Positions 36,229 through 45,157 of a stretch of 64,000 nucleotides of DNA are shown one piece after another (the first letter of the stretch is position 1; each line of letters begins with the position of its first letter). Source of the DNA: Candidatus Aalborgiella aggregata (GTDB lineage: Bacteria; Pseudomonadota; Gammaproteobacteria; Burkholderiales; Burkholderiaceae_C); the NCBI GenBank assembly GCA_016705065.1, contig JADIYY010000002.1, forward strand, positions 496,001-560,000, in the 5' to 3' direction. A program made the translations under genes and the position numbers. The notes under the pieces were generated by a model. The model was not told the origin of the DNA, did no database searches, and was given only the letters and a program-made list of their open reading frames with translations.

Positions 36229-36258
36229 TGAAGCAAACTCCCTTGAAGCAAACTCCCT
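36229..36258 (+). repeat. 15-bp tandem duplication
   Basis: TGAAGCAAACTCCCT occurs twice in perfect tandem in the intergenic region after the SSF gene. Its effect is unknown. Confidence 0.85.
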
Positions 36259-36314
36259 GTAAGGTTAAGCACACACGTGGGCTAGCACTTATAATCCTAT
36301 GCTTTGCTTAAGAT

Positions 36315-36334
36315 GGGCTCAGTGAGCCCTTTTT
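36315..36334 (+). terminator. Rho-independent terminator
   Basis: Stem GGGCTC/GAGCCC with a 3-base loop AGT, followed by five T. It ends the ubiB-SSF transcript ahead of the fmdB-type gene. Confidence 0.8.
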
Positions 36335-36366
36335 GCACCCTTTACCGCGATATTTCGCCCTGATTT

Positions 36367-36645
36367 ATGCCAATTTACGCCTACAAATGCGATGCCTGTG
36401 GCCATGCCAAAGACGTTTTGCAAAAAATGTCTGACCCATTGCTAACAGATTGTCCAGCCTGTGGCCAAGCCACGTTTAAAAAACAACTCACTGCCTCAGG
36501 TTTTCAACTGAAGGGCACGGGTTGGTACGCAACTGATTTCAAAGGCAGCCCCAATACCAGCAGTACTGCAACCAGCTCTACCAGTTCGGCGCCTGCGGCA
36601 GCTTGTGCCAGCTGCCCTGCTGCACCATCTTCAGAAAGCGCTTGA
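36367..36645 (+). CDS. FmdB-family zinc ribbon protein
   Basis: A 92-residue protein with an N-terminal CxxC-CxxC zinc ribbon (Cys8, Cys11, Cys29, Cys32). A segment QLKGTGWYATDFKG follows, then an Ala/Ser/Thr-rich, low-complexity tail with further cysteines. FmdB-type proteins are putative regulators, originally linked to formamidase/amidase expression. The stop overlaps the start of the DUF502 gene (TGATG), so the pair is co-translated; aspS follows. Confidence 0.92.
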   Translation: MPIYAYKCDACGHAKDVLQKMSDPLLTDCPACGQATFKKQLTASGFQLKGTGWYATDFKGSPNTSSTATSSTSSAPAAACASCPAAPSSESA

Positions 36646-37271
36646 TGCTATCATCTTTGCGCAAATGGATGTTTGCCGGCTTGCTGGTGATTGTGCCTGT
36701 CGCCATCACCATATGGCTGATTGAATGGATGCTCAGCACACTGGATAAAACACTGCTCATCCTGCCTGAAGCTTGGCATCCTGATAAGTTATTAGGTTTC
36801 CATATTCCGGGTTTTGGTCTGATATTGGCAGTCATCAGTTTGCTGATTGTGGGTGCTGCCGCCAGCAACTTCTTGGGTAAAAAAGTAGTTGTTTGGGGCG
36901 ATGCGGTTTTACACAGGATTCCTGTAGTGCGCTCGATTTACTCCAGTGTCAAACAAGTATCAGATACTTTGTTTTCAGAAAATGGCAATGCTTTTCGCAA
37001 AGCGGTCATGATCGAGTGGCCCAGACCCGGTGTGTGGACGATTGCTTTTGTTACCGGCAAACCCAATGGTGAACTGTTAAAGCACCTCAAAGATGATTTT
37101 GTGAGCATTTATGTGCCTACTACACCGAATCCAACGGGCGGCTACTTTGTGTTGCTGAAAATGAGCGACTGCATCGAGCTGGACATGAGCGTGGATGAAG
37201 CGCTGAAATACATCGTGTCGATGGGTGTTGTTTCGCCAAAGATCATGCCCATCAAGGCAGACAAAATATAG
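36645..37271 (+). CDS. DUF502 integral membrane protein
   Basis: A 208-residue protein. Two membrane segments, about residues 8-28 (FAGLLVIVPVAITIWLIEWM) and 53-75, are followed by a cytosolic domain with the DUF502 signature IPVVRSIYSSVKQVSDTLF and PTTPNPTGGYFVL. No biochemical function is established for the family. It overlaps the FmdB-like gene by one base and precedes aspS by 77 bases, the usual order in this group of bacteria. Confidence 0.9.
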   Translation: MLSSLRKWMFAGLLVIVPVAITIWLIEWMLSTLDKTLLILPEAWHPDKLLGFHIPGFGLILAVISLLIVGAAASNFLGKKVVVWGDAVLHRIPVVRSIYSSVKQVSDTLFSENGNAFRKAVMIEWPRPGVWTIAFVTGKPNGELLKHLKDDFVSIYVPTTPNPTGGYFVLLKMSDCIELDMSVDEALKYIVSMGVVSPKIMPIKADKI

Positions 37272-37348
37272 GCACAGCACCAGCAAATCATTCAAATCTA
37301 TCAACCTCAATTATTTATCCATCGTTTTCAACCTGAGTAATTCAAAAA

Positions 37349-39166
37349 ATGGCAATGCGTACAACTTATTGCGGTCTGGTGACCGAGGCTTTATTGGGAC
37401 AATCCGTGACACTGTGCGGCTGGGTTAATCGCAGGCGCGACCACGGTGGCGTGATATTTGTTGATTTGCGCGACCGCGAAGGGTATGTGCAAGTGGTGTG
37501 TGACCCTGATAGGGCTGACATGTTCAAATTGGCAGAAGGCTTGCGCAACGAGTTTTGCATTCAAATCAAAGGCATGGTGCGTGCACGTCCTGAAGGCACT
37601 GTGAATGACAATTTAAAGAGTGGCAAGATTGAAATTTTGTGCCACGAATTGGTGGTGCTCAACGCTTCTGTCACACCACCCTTCCAACTGGACGACGACA
37701 ACTTGTCAGAAACTACCCGCCTGACACACCGCGTACTGGACTTGCGTCGCCCTTACATGCAAAACAACCTCATGCTGCGCTACAAGGTCAGTATGGAAGT
37801 GCGTAAGTTTCTAGATGAAAACGGCTTCATCGACATTGAAACACCGATGCTGACCAAAAGCACGCCTGAAGGCGCACGCGATTATTTGGTGCCCAGCCGT
37901 GTGCATGATGGCCACTTTTTTGCCCTGCCACAATCACCACAATTGTTCAAACAGTTGTTGATGGTGGCAGGCTACGACCGCTATTACCAAATCGTCAAAT
38001 GTTTCCGCGATGAAGATTTGCGCGCTGACCGTCAGCCAGAATTCACACAGATTGATATTGAAACATCGTTCCTGGACGAACAAGAGATTCGCGACATTTT
38101 CCAAGACATGATCAAGCGCGTGTTTAAGAACACCATTAACGTTGATTTGGGTGAATTCCCAGTCATGACCTATGCCGATGCCATGCACCTGTATGGCTCA
38201 GACAAGCCTGATTTGCGTGTGAAATTGCAATTCACAGAAGTCACCGACGTCATGACCGATGTGGATTTCAAAGTTTTCTCGGGCGCTGCCACCATGAAAG
38301 GCGGCCGCGTGGTTGCACTTTGCATACCCGGCGCTGCGCGCGAAACCGGTGGCATGAGCCGTGGCGAAATTGATGGCTACACCGAATTTGTCAAAATTTA
38401 TGGTGCCAAAGGTTTGGCTTATATCAAGGTCAACGAGCTGGCAAAAGGCCGCGATGGTTTGCAAAGCCCTATCGTTAAAAACATCCATGATGCAGCCATA
38501 GCCGAAGTGCTGAAACGCACCGGCGCAAAAGATGGCGATTTGATTTTCTTTGGTGCCGACAAGGCCAAGGTCGTGAACGACGCCATTGGCGCTTTGCGCA
38601 TCAAAATTGGACACAGTGAATTCGGTAAAAAGAACGGTTTGTTTGAAAACGCATGGCGCCCCTTGTGGGTTGTGGACTTCCCTATGTTTGAATACGACGA
38701 CGAAGCCGAGCGTTACACCGCCACGCACCATCCGTTCACCGCGCCCAAAGACGGGCATGAGGACTGGATGGTCACTGCACCTGAGAAATGCATCTCCAAA
38801 GGCTACGACATGGTCTTGAACGGCTGGGAAATGGGCGGCGGCTCAGTGCGTATCCACCGCGCAGATGTGCAGCAAAAGGTGTTTGATGCGCTCAAAATCA
38901 CACCCGAAGAAGCACAAATCAAATTCGGCTTCTTGCTGGACGCCTTGCAATACGGTGCACCCCCGCACGGTGGTTTGGCCTTTGGCCTGGACCGCATCGT
39001 GACTTTGATGACCGGTGCAGAATCCATTCGCGACGTCATCGCTTTCCCGAAAACTCAACGCGCCCAATGCTTGCTGACAGACGCTCCGTCATTGGTAGAC
39101 GAAAAGCAACTCAAAGAACTGCACATTCGCCTGCGCAACCCGATAGAAGCCGCTAAAGTGGCTTGA
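37349..39166 (+). CDS. aspS: Aspartyl-tRNA synthetase
   Basis: A 605-residue class IIb synthetase. An N-terminal OB-fold anticodon-binding domain carries GWVNRRRDHGGVIFVDLRDR. Motif 2 is FRDEDLRADRQPEFTQID, a bacterial GAD insertion domain lies at about residues 285-420, and motif 3 is GLAFGLDRI. Length and domain order match bacterial AspRS. The ATG at 37349 is used; a second ATG two codons on is also possible. Whether it is discriminating or non-discriminating (also charging tRNA-Asn) cannot be decided here. Confidence 0.98.
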   Translation: MAMRTTYCGLVTEALLGQSVTLCGWVNRRRDHGGVIFVDLRDREGYVQVVCDPDRADMFKLAEGLRNEFCIQIKGMVRARPEGTVNDNLKSGKIEILCHELVVLNASVTPPFQLDDDNLSETTRLTHRVLDLRRPYMQNNLMLRYKVSMEVRKFLDENGFIDIETPMLTKSTPEGARDYLVPSRVHDGHFFALPQSPQLFKQLLMVAGYDRYYQIVKCFRDEDLRADRQPEFTQIDIETSFLDEQEIRDIFQDMIKRVFKNTINVDLGEFPVMTYADAMHLYGSDKPDLRVKLQFTEVTDVMTDVDFKVFSGAATMKGGRVVALCIPGAARETGGMSRGEIDGYTEFVKIYGAKGLAYIKVNELAKGRDGLQSPIVKNIHDAAIAEVLKRTGAKDGDLIFFGADKAKVVNDAIGALRIKIGHSEFGKKNGLFENAWRPLWVVDFPMFEYDDEAERYTATHHPFTAPKDGHEDWMVTAPEKCISKGYDMVLNGWEMGGGSVRIHRADVQQKVFDALKITPEEAQIKFGFLLDALQYGAPPHGGLAFGLDRIVTLMTGAESIRDVIAFPKTQRAQCLLTDAPSLVDEKQLKELHIRLRNPIEAAKVA

Positions 39167-39175
39167 AAAGCCGGT

Positions 39176-39246
39176 TTTATATAAGAAATTGGCCTCTAGC
39201 CGGCGTTTTTATTGCCCAGATTACTATTAAATATATAGCAATCTAG
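39176..39246 (+). repeat. Interspersed repeat A, copy 7
   Basis: Lies between aspS and the convergent YqaA-type gene. It shows AAATTGGCCTCTAGCCGGCG and the TACTATTAAATATATAGCA arm. Confidence 0.9.
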
Positions 39247-39255
39247 CGTATCAAT

Positions 39256-39747
39256 CTAAAACCCAAACCCGGCAAACTTCGCGGGGAAAAGTCCCAGTAA
39301 CAGGGCTGTCATGACCAAATAGCGCAAGAATTTGCCAATCACCATGTACGCCACGCAGGGCCAAAAAGGTAGTTTGAGCCAGCCCGCTACGGCGCACAGG
39401 GGGTCGCCCACCACAGGTAAAAACGACAGCAAGCAGGCTTTGGGGCCTATGCGCTCCAGCCAATCTAAGGCTTTGACATGAACGCTTGAATGCTTGTATT
39501 TGTCACTGACCTTGTGCGCACCATAGCCCATCCACCAATCGACCACGCCCCCCAAAGTATTGCCAGCAGTGGCGACAAAAATAGTTGGCCAAAATAAATC
39601 AGGATTGAGTTTGATCAGTCCAAACACTGCGGGTTCAGAGCCCAACGGTAGCAAAGTTGCGCTGATGAATGAGACGACAAACACCGTACTCAAACCAAAT
39701 TTTGGCAATGCCAGATAACTCAACAACTGTTCTAACCAAATTTCCAT
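39256..39747 (-). CDS. YqaA-type (DedA/VTT-related) membrane protein
   Basis: A 163-residue membrane protein of the VTT/SNARE-associated superfamily. Conserved parts are PLGSEPAVFGL, the GNTLGGVVDWWMGYG segment and the FLPVVGDPLCAVAGWLK reentrant motif. E. coli YqaA is a close counterpart. DedA-type proteins have been linked to lipid carrier (undecaprenyl phosphate) recycling and membrane homeostasis, but the role of this branch is unclear. Convergent to aspS; divergent from dusB. Confidence 0.88.
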   Translation of the reverse strand: MEIWLEQLLSYLALPKFGLSTVFVVSFISATLLPLGSEPAVFGLIKLNPDLFWPTIFVATAGNTLGGVVDWWMGYGAHKVSDKYKHSSVHVKALDWLERIGPKACLLSFLPVVGDPLCAVAGWLKLPFWPCVAYMVIGKFLRYLVMTALLLGLFPAKFAGFGF

Positions 39748-39850
39748 AGGCCATGAGTATAGGGTCTTGATTCGCTGTGCGTGGGCTACAATTGTGCTTC
39801 TTTTTTAAGCAGCTTAATTCGCTCAGTTCTGATACACACCCCACCTCACT

Positions 39851-40903
39851 ATGCAGATTGGTCAATACCAACTCCCCAACAATTTGTTTGTTGCCCCCAT
39901 GGCGGGCGTGACAGACAGACCTTTTCGCACTTTGTGCAAAAAGCTGGGAGCAGGCTATGCAGTGAGCGAGATGGTGACATCGCGCCGTGACTTGTGGCAC
40001 ACCTTGAAAACTTCTCGTCGCGCTGATCACACAGGTGAAACGGATCCGATTGCCGTGCAGATTGCTGGCACGGATGCCGCCATGATGGCAGATGCGGCGC
40101 TGTACAACATTGACAACGGCGCGCAAATCATTGACATCAACATGGGCTGCCCAGCAAAAAAAGTTTGCAACAAATGGGCAGGCTCCGCCTTGATGCAAGA
40201 TGAAAACTTGGCCTTGCAAATTGTTGAAGCCGTGGTAGCCGCTTGTGCACCGCGCAATGTGCCTGTGACATTGAAGATGCGCACGGGCTGGTGCCAAGCG
40301 CACAAAAACGCTGTTGCGCTTGCACAAACATTTGAACAAGCTGGCGTACAGATGTTGGCCGTGCACGGCCGCACACGTGAACAAGGTTATAAAGGCGAAG
40401 CCGAATACGACACCATTGCTGCTGTCAAAGCAGCGGTGCACATTCCCGTGGTGGCCAATGGTGACATTGATACACCACAAAAAGCACGACAAGTTTTGTC
40501 TTTAACCGGCGCCGATGCCGTGATGATTGGCCGTGCCGCCCAAGGCAGGCCTTGGATATTTCGAGAGATAGCGCATTTTTTAACAACTGGCACACAGCTT
40601 GCATCGCCCTTGGTGGCGGAAGTGAAGCGTTTGTTGTGTGAGCATTTGCAGGACCATTACGACTTGTATGGCGAATATGCAGGTGTACGCACAGCACGCA
40701 AACACATTGCTTGGTATGTGCGAGATTTGCCCGGCGGTGAAGTTTTCCGTCAACAAATGAACCAAATTGAAGACAGCCATATTCAGCTTGGTGCGGTGAC
40801 GCACTATTTTGATCAATTGGCCGTGCAGTATGAACGTTTACCCCAAGTCAAAGATGAAGCAAGCTCAATTAAACTGAATACAGAATTGCAAATATACCTT
40901 TGA
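39851..40903 (+). CDS. dusB: tRNA-dihydrouridine synthase B
   Basis: A 350-residue FMN-dependent enzyme that reduces uridine 17 in the tRNA D-loop. The APMAGVTD start, the catalytic Cys100 in INMGCPAKK, and the HGRTREQGYKG and MIGRAAQGRPW segments are intact. The overlap with the following fis gene reproduces the E. coli dusB-fis operon, and purH follows. Confidence 0.95.
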   Translation: MQIGQYQLPNNLFVAPMAGVTDRPFRTLCKKLGAGYAVSEMVTSRRDLWHTLKTSRRADHTGETDPIAVQIAGTDAAMMADAALYNIDNGAQIIDINMGCPAKKVCNKWAGSALMQDENLALQIVEAVVAACAPRNVPVTLKMRTGWCQAHKNAVALAQTFEQAGVQMLAVHGRTREQGYKGEAEYDTIAAVKAAVHIPVVANGDIDTPQKARQVLSLTGADAVMIGRAAQGRPWIFREIAHFLTTGTQLASPLVAEVKRLLCEHLQDHYDLYGEYAGVRTARKHIAWYVRDLPGGEVFRQQMNQIEDSHIQLGAVTHYFDQLAVQYERLPQVKDEASSIKLNTELQIYL

Positions 40904-40953
40904 CGATTGCTTCAAAAATTTTAGAACACATTAAGAACACAACGTTAGACGTC

Positions 40954-41187
40954 ATGAGTAAGCCCACTTTAGATTCCTGTGTACGCGATAGTTTACAAAC
41001 CTATTTCAAAGACTTGGCTGGTGAAGCGCCTTGCAATGTCTATGACATGCTTATCAAAACCGTAGAGAAACCACTCTTGGAAGTCGTGATGCAGTATGCT
41101 GATCAAAATCAATCGAAAGCCGCTGAATGCTTAGGCCTGAATCGCAACACCTTGCGTAAAAAATTAATTGAACACCAATTGATTTAA
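40954..41187 (+). CDS. fis: Fis-family nucleoid DNA-binding protein
   Basis: A 77-residue DNA-bending protein. The C-terminal helix-turn-helix is in NQSKAAECLGLNRNTLRKKL. The upstream helix segment YDMLIKTVEKPLLEVVM forms the dimer core. Fis organises the nucleoid and regulates growth-phase genes. The ATG at 40954 gives the length typical of Burkholderiales; an upstream TTG at 40900 that overlaps dusB would add 18 residues. dusB-fis-purH is the standard gene order. Confidence 0.93.
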   Translation: MSKPTLDSCVRDSLQTYFKDLAGEAPCNVYDMLIKTVEKPLLEVVMQYADQNQSKAAECLGLNRNTLRKKLIEHQLI

Positions 41188-41245
41188 TCGCCTCCACTAC
41201 TGTATTACGCCCACAAACCACTCACTTCAACTAATCAATTTAGAT

Positions 41246-42829
41246 ATGCACGCACTCATTTCCGTCTCTGATAAAACTGGCATCTTAGAATTTTCACGCG
41301 AATTACACGCACTGGGCATCAAACTCTTGTCCACGGGTGGTACGGCCAAACTTTTGGCAGACAACGGTTTGCCAGTCACCGAAGTGGCGGATCACACTGG
41401 TTTCCCTGAGATGTTGGATGGACGCGTTAAAACCTTGCACCCCAAAATTCATGGCGGTTTATTGGCCAGACGCGATTTGCCCGAACACATAGCGGCGATC
41501 AAAGCGCATAACATTGAAACCATTGATTTATTGATAGTGAACCTCTACCCTTTTGAAGCCACAGTTGCCAAAGCAGGCTGCACTTTAGAAGACGCAATTG
41601 AAAACATTGACATTGGTGGCCCGGCAATGGTGCGTTCAGCCGCTAAAAATTGGAAAGATGTGGGCGTGTTAACCGATGCATCTCAGTATGCGGGTGTGTT
41701 GACGGAATTGAAAACAGACGGAAAATTAAGCGACACAACCAAGTTTGCTTTATCAGTTGCCGCCTTTAACCGTATCAGCCAGTATGACGGCGCCATCAGC
41801 GATTATTTATCGCGCATTCAAGCCGATGGTAGCCATGCCTTGTTCCCTGCCCAATCCAATGGGCGCTTTGTCAAATTGCAAGACCTGCGTTATGGCGAAA
41901 ACCCGCATCAAAAAGCAGCTTTTTACCGCGATTTGTACCCTGCGCCAGGCTCTCTCGTCACCGCTGTACAACTGCAAGGCAAAGAACTAAGTTACAACAA
42001 CATTGCCGACGCCGATGCCGCATGGGAATGTGTGAAAAGTTTCAGCGAACCTGCTTGTGTCATCGTGAAACACGCCAACCCTTGCGGCGTGGCTGTAGGG
42101 GCTGACAGCTTAGAGGCATACAGCAAAGCCTTCAAGACCGACCCAACGTCTGCCTTTGGTGGCATCATTGCACTGAACCGCACGGTCGATGCCGCATCAG
42201 CACAAGAAATGGCCAAGCAGTTTATAGAAGTGTTAATGGCACCGGCCTATACGCCCGAGGCGCTGGAGGTTTTCAAAGCCAAAGCCAATGTGCGTGTGTT
42301 GCAAATTAATTTGCCCGACCAACTGGGAAAAGTCGGCAACACCGATTGGCAAAATGGCCGTAATGCTGTGGATGTGAAACGCATAGGCTCTGGCTTGTTG
42401 ATGCAAACGGCTGACAATCACGAATTGGCTTTATCTGATTTGAAAGTCGTCACCAAAGCGCAACCCACACCTGCACAAATGCAGGATTTGTTGTTTGCGT
42501 GGAAAGTGGCTAAATACGTCAAATCAAACGCGATTGTTTTCTGTGCCAATGGCATGACTATGGGCGTGGGTGCAGGTCAAATGAGCCGTTTGGATTCGGC
42601 CCGAATTGCCAGCATCAAAGCCGAGCACGCATCCCTATCGCTGAAAGACACGGCAGTAGCCAGCGACGCCTTTTTCCCATTTCGCGATGGCTTAGATGTT
42701 GTCGTAAACGCAGGAGCCACTTGCGTGATTCAACCCGGTGGCAGCATGCGCGATGCCGAAGTTATAGCCGCTGCAGATGAGCACGGTGTGGTGATGGTGT
42801 TCACCGGCGTGCGGCATTTCAGGCACTGA
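41246..42829 (+). CDS. purH: Bifunctional AICAR formyltransferase/IMP cyclohydrolase
   Basis: A 527-residue enzyme for the last two steps of IMP synthesis. The N-terminal MGS-like cyclohydrolase begins ISVSDKTGILEF and includes GRVKTLHPKIHGGLL. The C-terminal transformylase holds the catalytic KHANPCG motif near residue 275 and RYGENPHQKA near 215. The stop codon is immediately followed by the stop codon of the convergent xdhB with no gap. Confidence 0.97.
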   Translation: MHALISVSDKTGILEFSRELHALGIKLLSTGGTAKLLADNGLPVTEVADHTGFPEMLDGRVKTLHPKIHGGLLARRDLPEHIAAIKAHNIETIDLLIVNLYPFEATVAKAGCTLEDAIENIDIGGPAMVRSAAKNWKDVGVLTDASQYAGVLTELKTDGKLSDTTKFALSVAAFNRISQYDGAISDYLSRIQADGSHALFPAQSNGRFVKLQDLRYGENPHQKAAFYRDLYPAPGSLVTAVQLQGKELSYNNIADADAAWECVKSFSEPACVIVKHANPCGVAVGADSLEAYSKAFKTDPTSAFGGIIALNRTVDAASAQEMAKQFIEVLMAPAYTPEALEVFKAKANVRVLQINLPDQLGKVGNTDWQNGRNAVDVKRIGSGLLMQTADNHELALSDLKVVTKAQPTPAQMQDLLFAWKVAKYVKSNAIVFCANGMTMGVGAGQMSRLDSARIASIKAEHASLSLKDTAVASDAFFPFRDGLDVVVNAGATCVIQPGGSMRDAEVIAAADEHGVVMVFTGVRHFRH

Positions 42830-45157
42830 TTAGCCAAGCGCCATCAACACATTTTCTGCAGTGGCTGGCGCTTTGAGCTGAACAGTTTGATCCTCTTGAT
42901 TTACTTGTGCCACTGCATCGCGTAAAGCTTCAAAAACGCTGATCGCCAACATAAATGGTGGCTCACCAACAGCTTTGCTGCCAAAAACGTTGTCCTCACG
43001 GTTCGGCTCAGGCCATAAGTCCACATTGAAATGTTCCGGAATATCGCCTGAAGTAGGTATTTTGTAGGTGCTAGGCGCATGGGTACTCAGAACACCTTTT
43101 TGATTCCACACCAATTGCTCGGTGGTCAACCAGCCCATGCCTTGTACAAACCCACCTTCAATTTGGCCTTTGTCGATGGCTGGATTGATTGAATTTCCAA
43201 CATCATGCAGGATATCAACTTTGATAACCTTGTTTTCGCCAGTTAAAGTATCGATCACCACTTCAGTACATGCAGCGCCATAGGCAAAATAATAAAACGG
43301 ACGGCCAGTCAATGTGGTTTTGTCGTAATGAATTTTGGGGGTTCTGTAAAAACCATCGCTCCACAGTTGTATGCGATTGGCGTACGCCAGTTTGACTACT
43401 TCTTCAAAAGAATATTGATGCTTGGGCGTCACAACTTGGTCAGATTCAAACTTGACTTCGCCCGCACCACATACAGCAAGTCCACTCACAAACTGAGCAA
43501 GGTTATCTCGCACATTGCGTGCCGCATATTGGGCAGCTCTGCCATTCAAATCGGTACCTGCAGAAGCCGCTGTGGCTGAGGCATTTGGAATTTTGCTGGT
43601 GTCACTGGCTGTTGCCTGAATACGAGCAAAAGAGATTCCAAGTTCGTCCGCGACAATTTGTGCAATCTTGGTATTCAAACCTTGGCCCATTTCAGTGCCA
43701 CCATGGTTCACTTGTACACTGCCATCCGCATAGACATGCACCAAGGCACCGGCTTGATTAAACAAAGTGGCTGTAAAAGAGATGCCAAACTTGACAGGTG
43801 TGATTGCCAATCCACGTTTGAGAATGTGGTTTTCAGCATTCCATGTAGCGATGACTTTGCGCCTATTTTTGTATTCGCTTGTACCCACTAGTTGGGTAAT
43901 CAGCGGCAGCAAAATATTGTCTTCAACCTTCATCTGGTAATGCGTTGTGTCACGCATTTTTGACATGCCAATTGCTTGACTTTTTGTTGCATCGCTGCTG
44001 TATAAATTGCGCAGACGAACATCCAAAGGATCCATGCCCAAATGACGAGCAATGTCGCTCATGATGACTTCAATCACAATCATCCCTTGTGGTCCGCCAA
44101 ACCCGCGATAAGCTGTATGGCTTTGCACGTTAAGTTTGCAACGGTATGAAGCAATTTCGACGTCTTCCAAAAAGTAGGCATTGTCGGCATGAAAAATGGC
44201 TCGATCAGCTACAGGACCCGATAAATCGGCACTGAAACCGCAGTTCGCAGCCATCTTGATCTTTAAACCATTTAATCGGCCGGTTTGGTCAAAGCCCACC
44301 GAATATTCATATTCAAACGGGTGTCGCTTTCCAGTCACCATGAAATCATCATCTCTGTCCAGTCTCAACTTCACTGGGCATTTGAACTTATTAGCAGCCA
44401 AAGCAGCCCAAACCGCCAGATGTCCCGCTTGCGTTTCCTTGCCACCAAAACCACCACCCATACGCCGACACTCCACTCGCACCGCATTGTTATGCAAACC
44501 TAATGCATGTGATACCCAATGTTGCACTTCGCCAGGATGCTGGGTACTGGAATAGACCAACCATTGGTTTTGCTCTTGTGGCATGACATAAGCAATCTGC
44601 CCTTCTAAGTAGAAATGTTCTTGTCCTCCTACCTCCAAAGTGCCATGCAAAACATGTTCAGCTTGAGCTAATGCAGCAGACGCATCGCCCCTTTTTACAA
44701 AAACTGGCGGCAGCACGTAATTTTCGACTTTTAAAGCATCTTGCACAGTCAAAACAGCAGGCAATTCAGCTATCTCCAATTTCACCATGCGAGCTGCTTG
44801 TCTGGCTTGACTGACTGTGTCAGCCAACACTATCCCAACCACATGACCGACATATTGAACAATGTCAGACGCAAAAATTGGTTCGTCACCTGTGAAGGAT
44901 GCCAATATGGGCTGACCTGGAATGTCATTGACATCTACGATGCCGCGTACACCTGCCATTTTCATGGCTTGGCTAGCGTCTATTTTGATCAGTTTTCCAT
45001 GTGCGACATTTGACATGATGGGTGCAGCGAACAGTGTGCCTTTCACTTCAGGAATGTCATCAATATACAAAACACTGCCCATCATTTGCGCGGCAGCACT
45101 TTCGTGAGCAATTGATTGACCTCCAGCTGGTCCTGGTTCTTGTTGAAGCGTCTTCAT
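42830..45157 (-). CDS. xdhB: Xanthine dehydrogenase, molybdopterin-binding large subunit
   Basis: A 775-residue molybdenum hydroxylase subunit. The conserved RRMGGGFGGKETQ motif lies near residue 235, AYRGFGGPQG near 350 and the terminal GEPPFMLA with the catalytic glutamate near 735. It oxidises hypoxanthine to xanthine and urate with XdhA. The start at 45157 overlaps the xdhA stop by ATGA, so the two are coupled; a longer frame upstream is not used. No xdhC, the sulfurylation factor, is in this window. Confidence 0.95.
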   Translation of the reverse strand: MKTLQQEPGPAGGQSIAHESAAAQMMGSVLYIDDIPEVKGTLFAAPIMSNVAHGKLIKIDASQAMKMAGVRGIVDVNDIPGQPILASFTGDEPIFASDIVQYVGHVVGIVLADTVSQARQAARMVKLEIAELPAVLTVQDALKVENYVLPPVFVKRGDASAALAQAEHVLHGTLEVGGQEHFYLEGQIAYVMPQEQNQWLVYSSTQHPGEVQHWVSHALGLHNNAVRVECRRMGGGFGGKETQAGHLAVWAALAANKFKCPVKLRLDRDDDFMVTGKRHPFEYEYSVGFDQTGRLNGLKIKMAANCGFSADLSGPVADRAIFHADNAYFLEDVEIASYRCKLNVQSHTAYRGFGGPQGMIVIEVIMSDIARHLGMDPLDVRLRNLYSSDATKSQAIGMSKMRDTTHYQMKVEDNILLPLITQLVGTSEYKNRRKVIATWNAENHILKRGLAITPVKFGISFTATLFNQAGALVHVYADGSVQVNHGGTEMGQGLNTKIAQIVADELGISFARIQATASDTSKIPNASATAASAGTDLNGRAAQYAARNVRDNLAQFVSGLAVCGAGEVKFESDQVVTPKHQYSFEEVVKLAYANRIQLWSDGFYRTPKIHYDKTTLTGRPFYYFAYGAACTEVVIDTLTGENKVIKVDILHDVGNSINPAIDKGQIEGGFVQGMGWLTTEQLVWNQKGVLSTHAPSTYKIPTSGDIPEHFNVDLWPEPNREDNVFGSKAVGEPPFMLAISVFEALRDAVAQVNQEDQTVQLKAPATAENVLMALG

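Noticed and set aside
39635..40492. A 285-residue minus-strand frame antisense to dusB
   Set aside because: It covers the dusB coding sequence and the YqaA gene start, shows no motif, and is Cys/His-rich in the way reverse-strand shadows often are.
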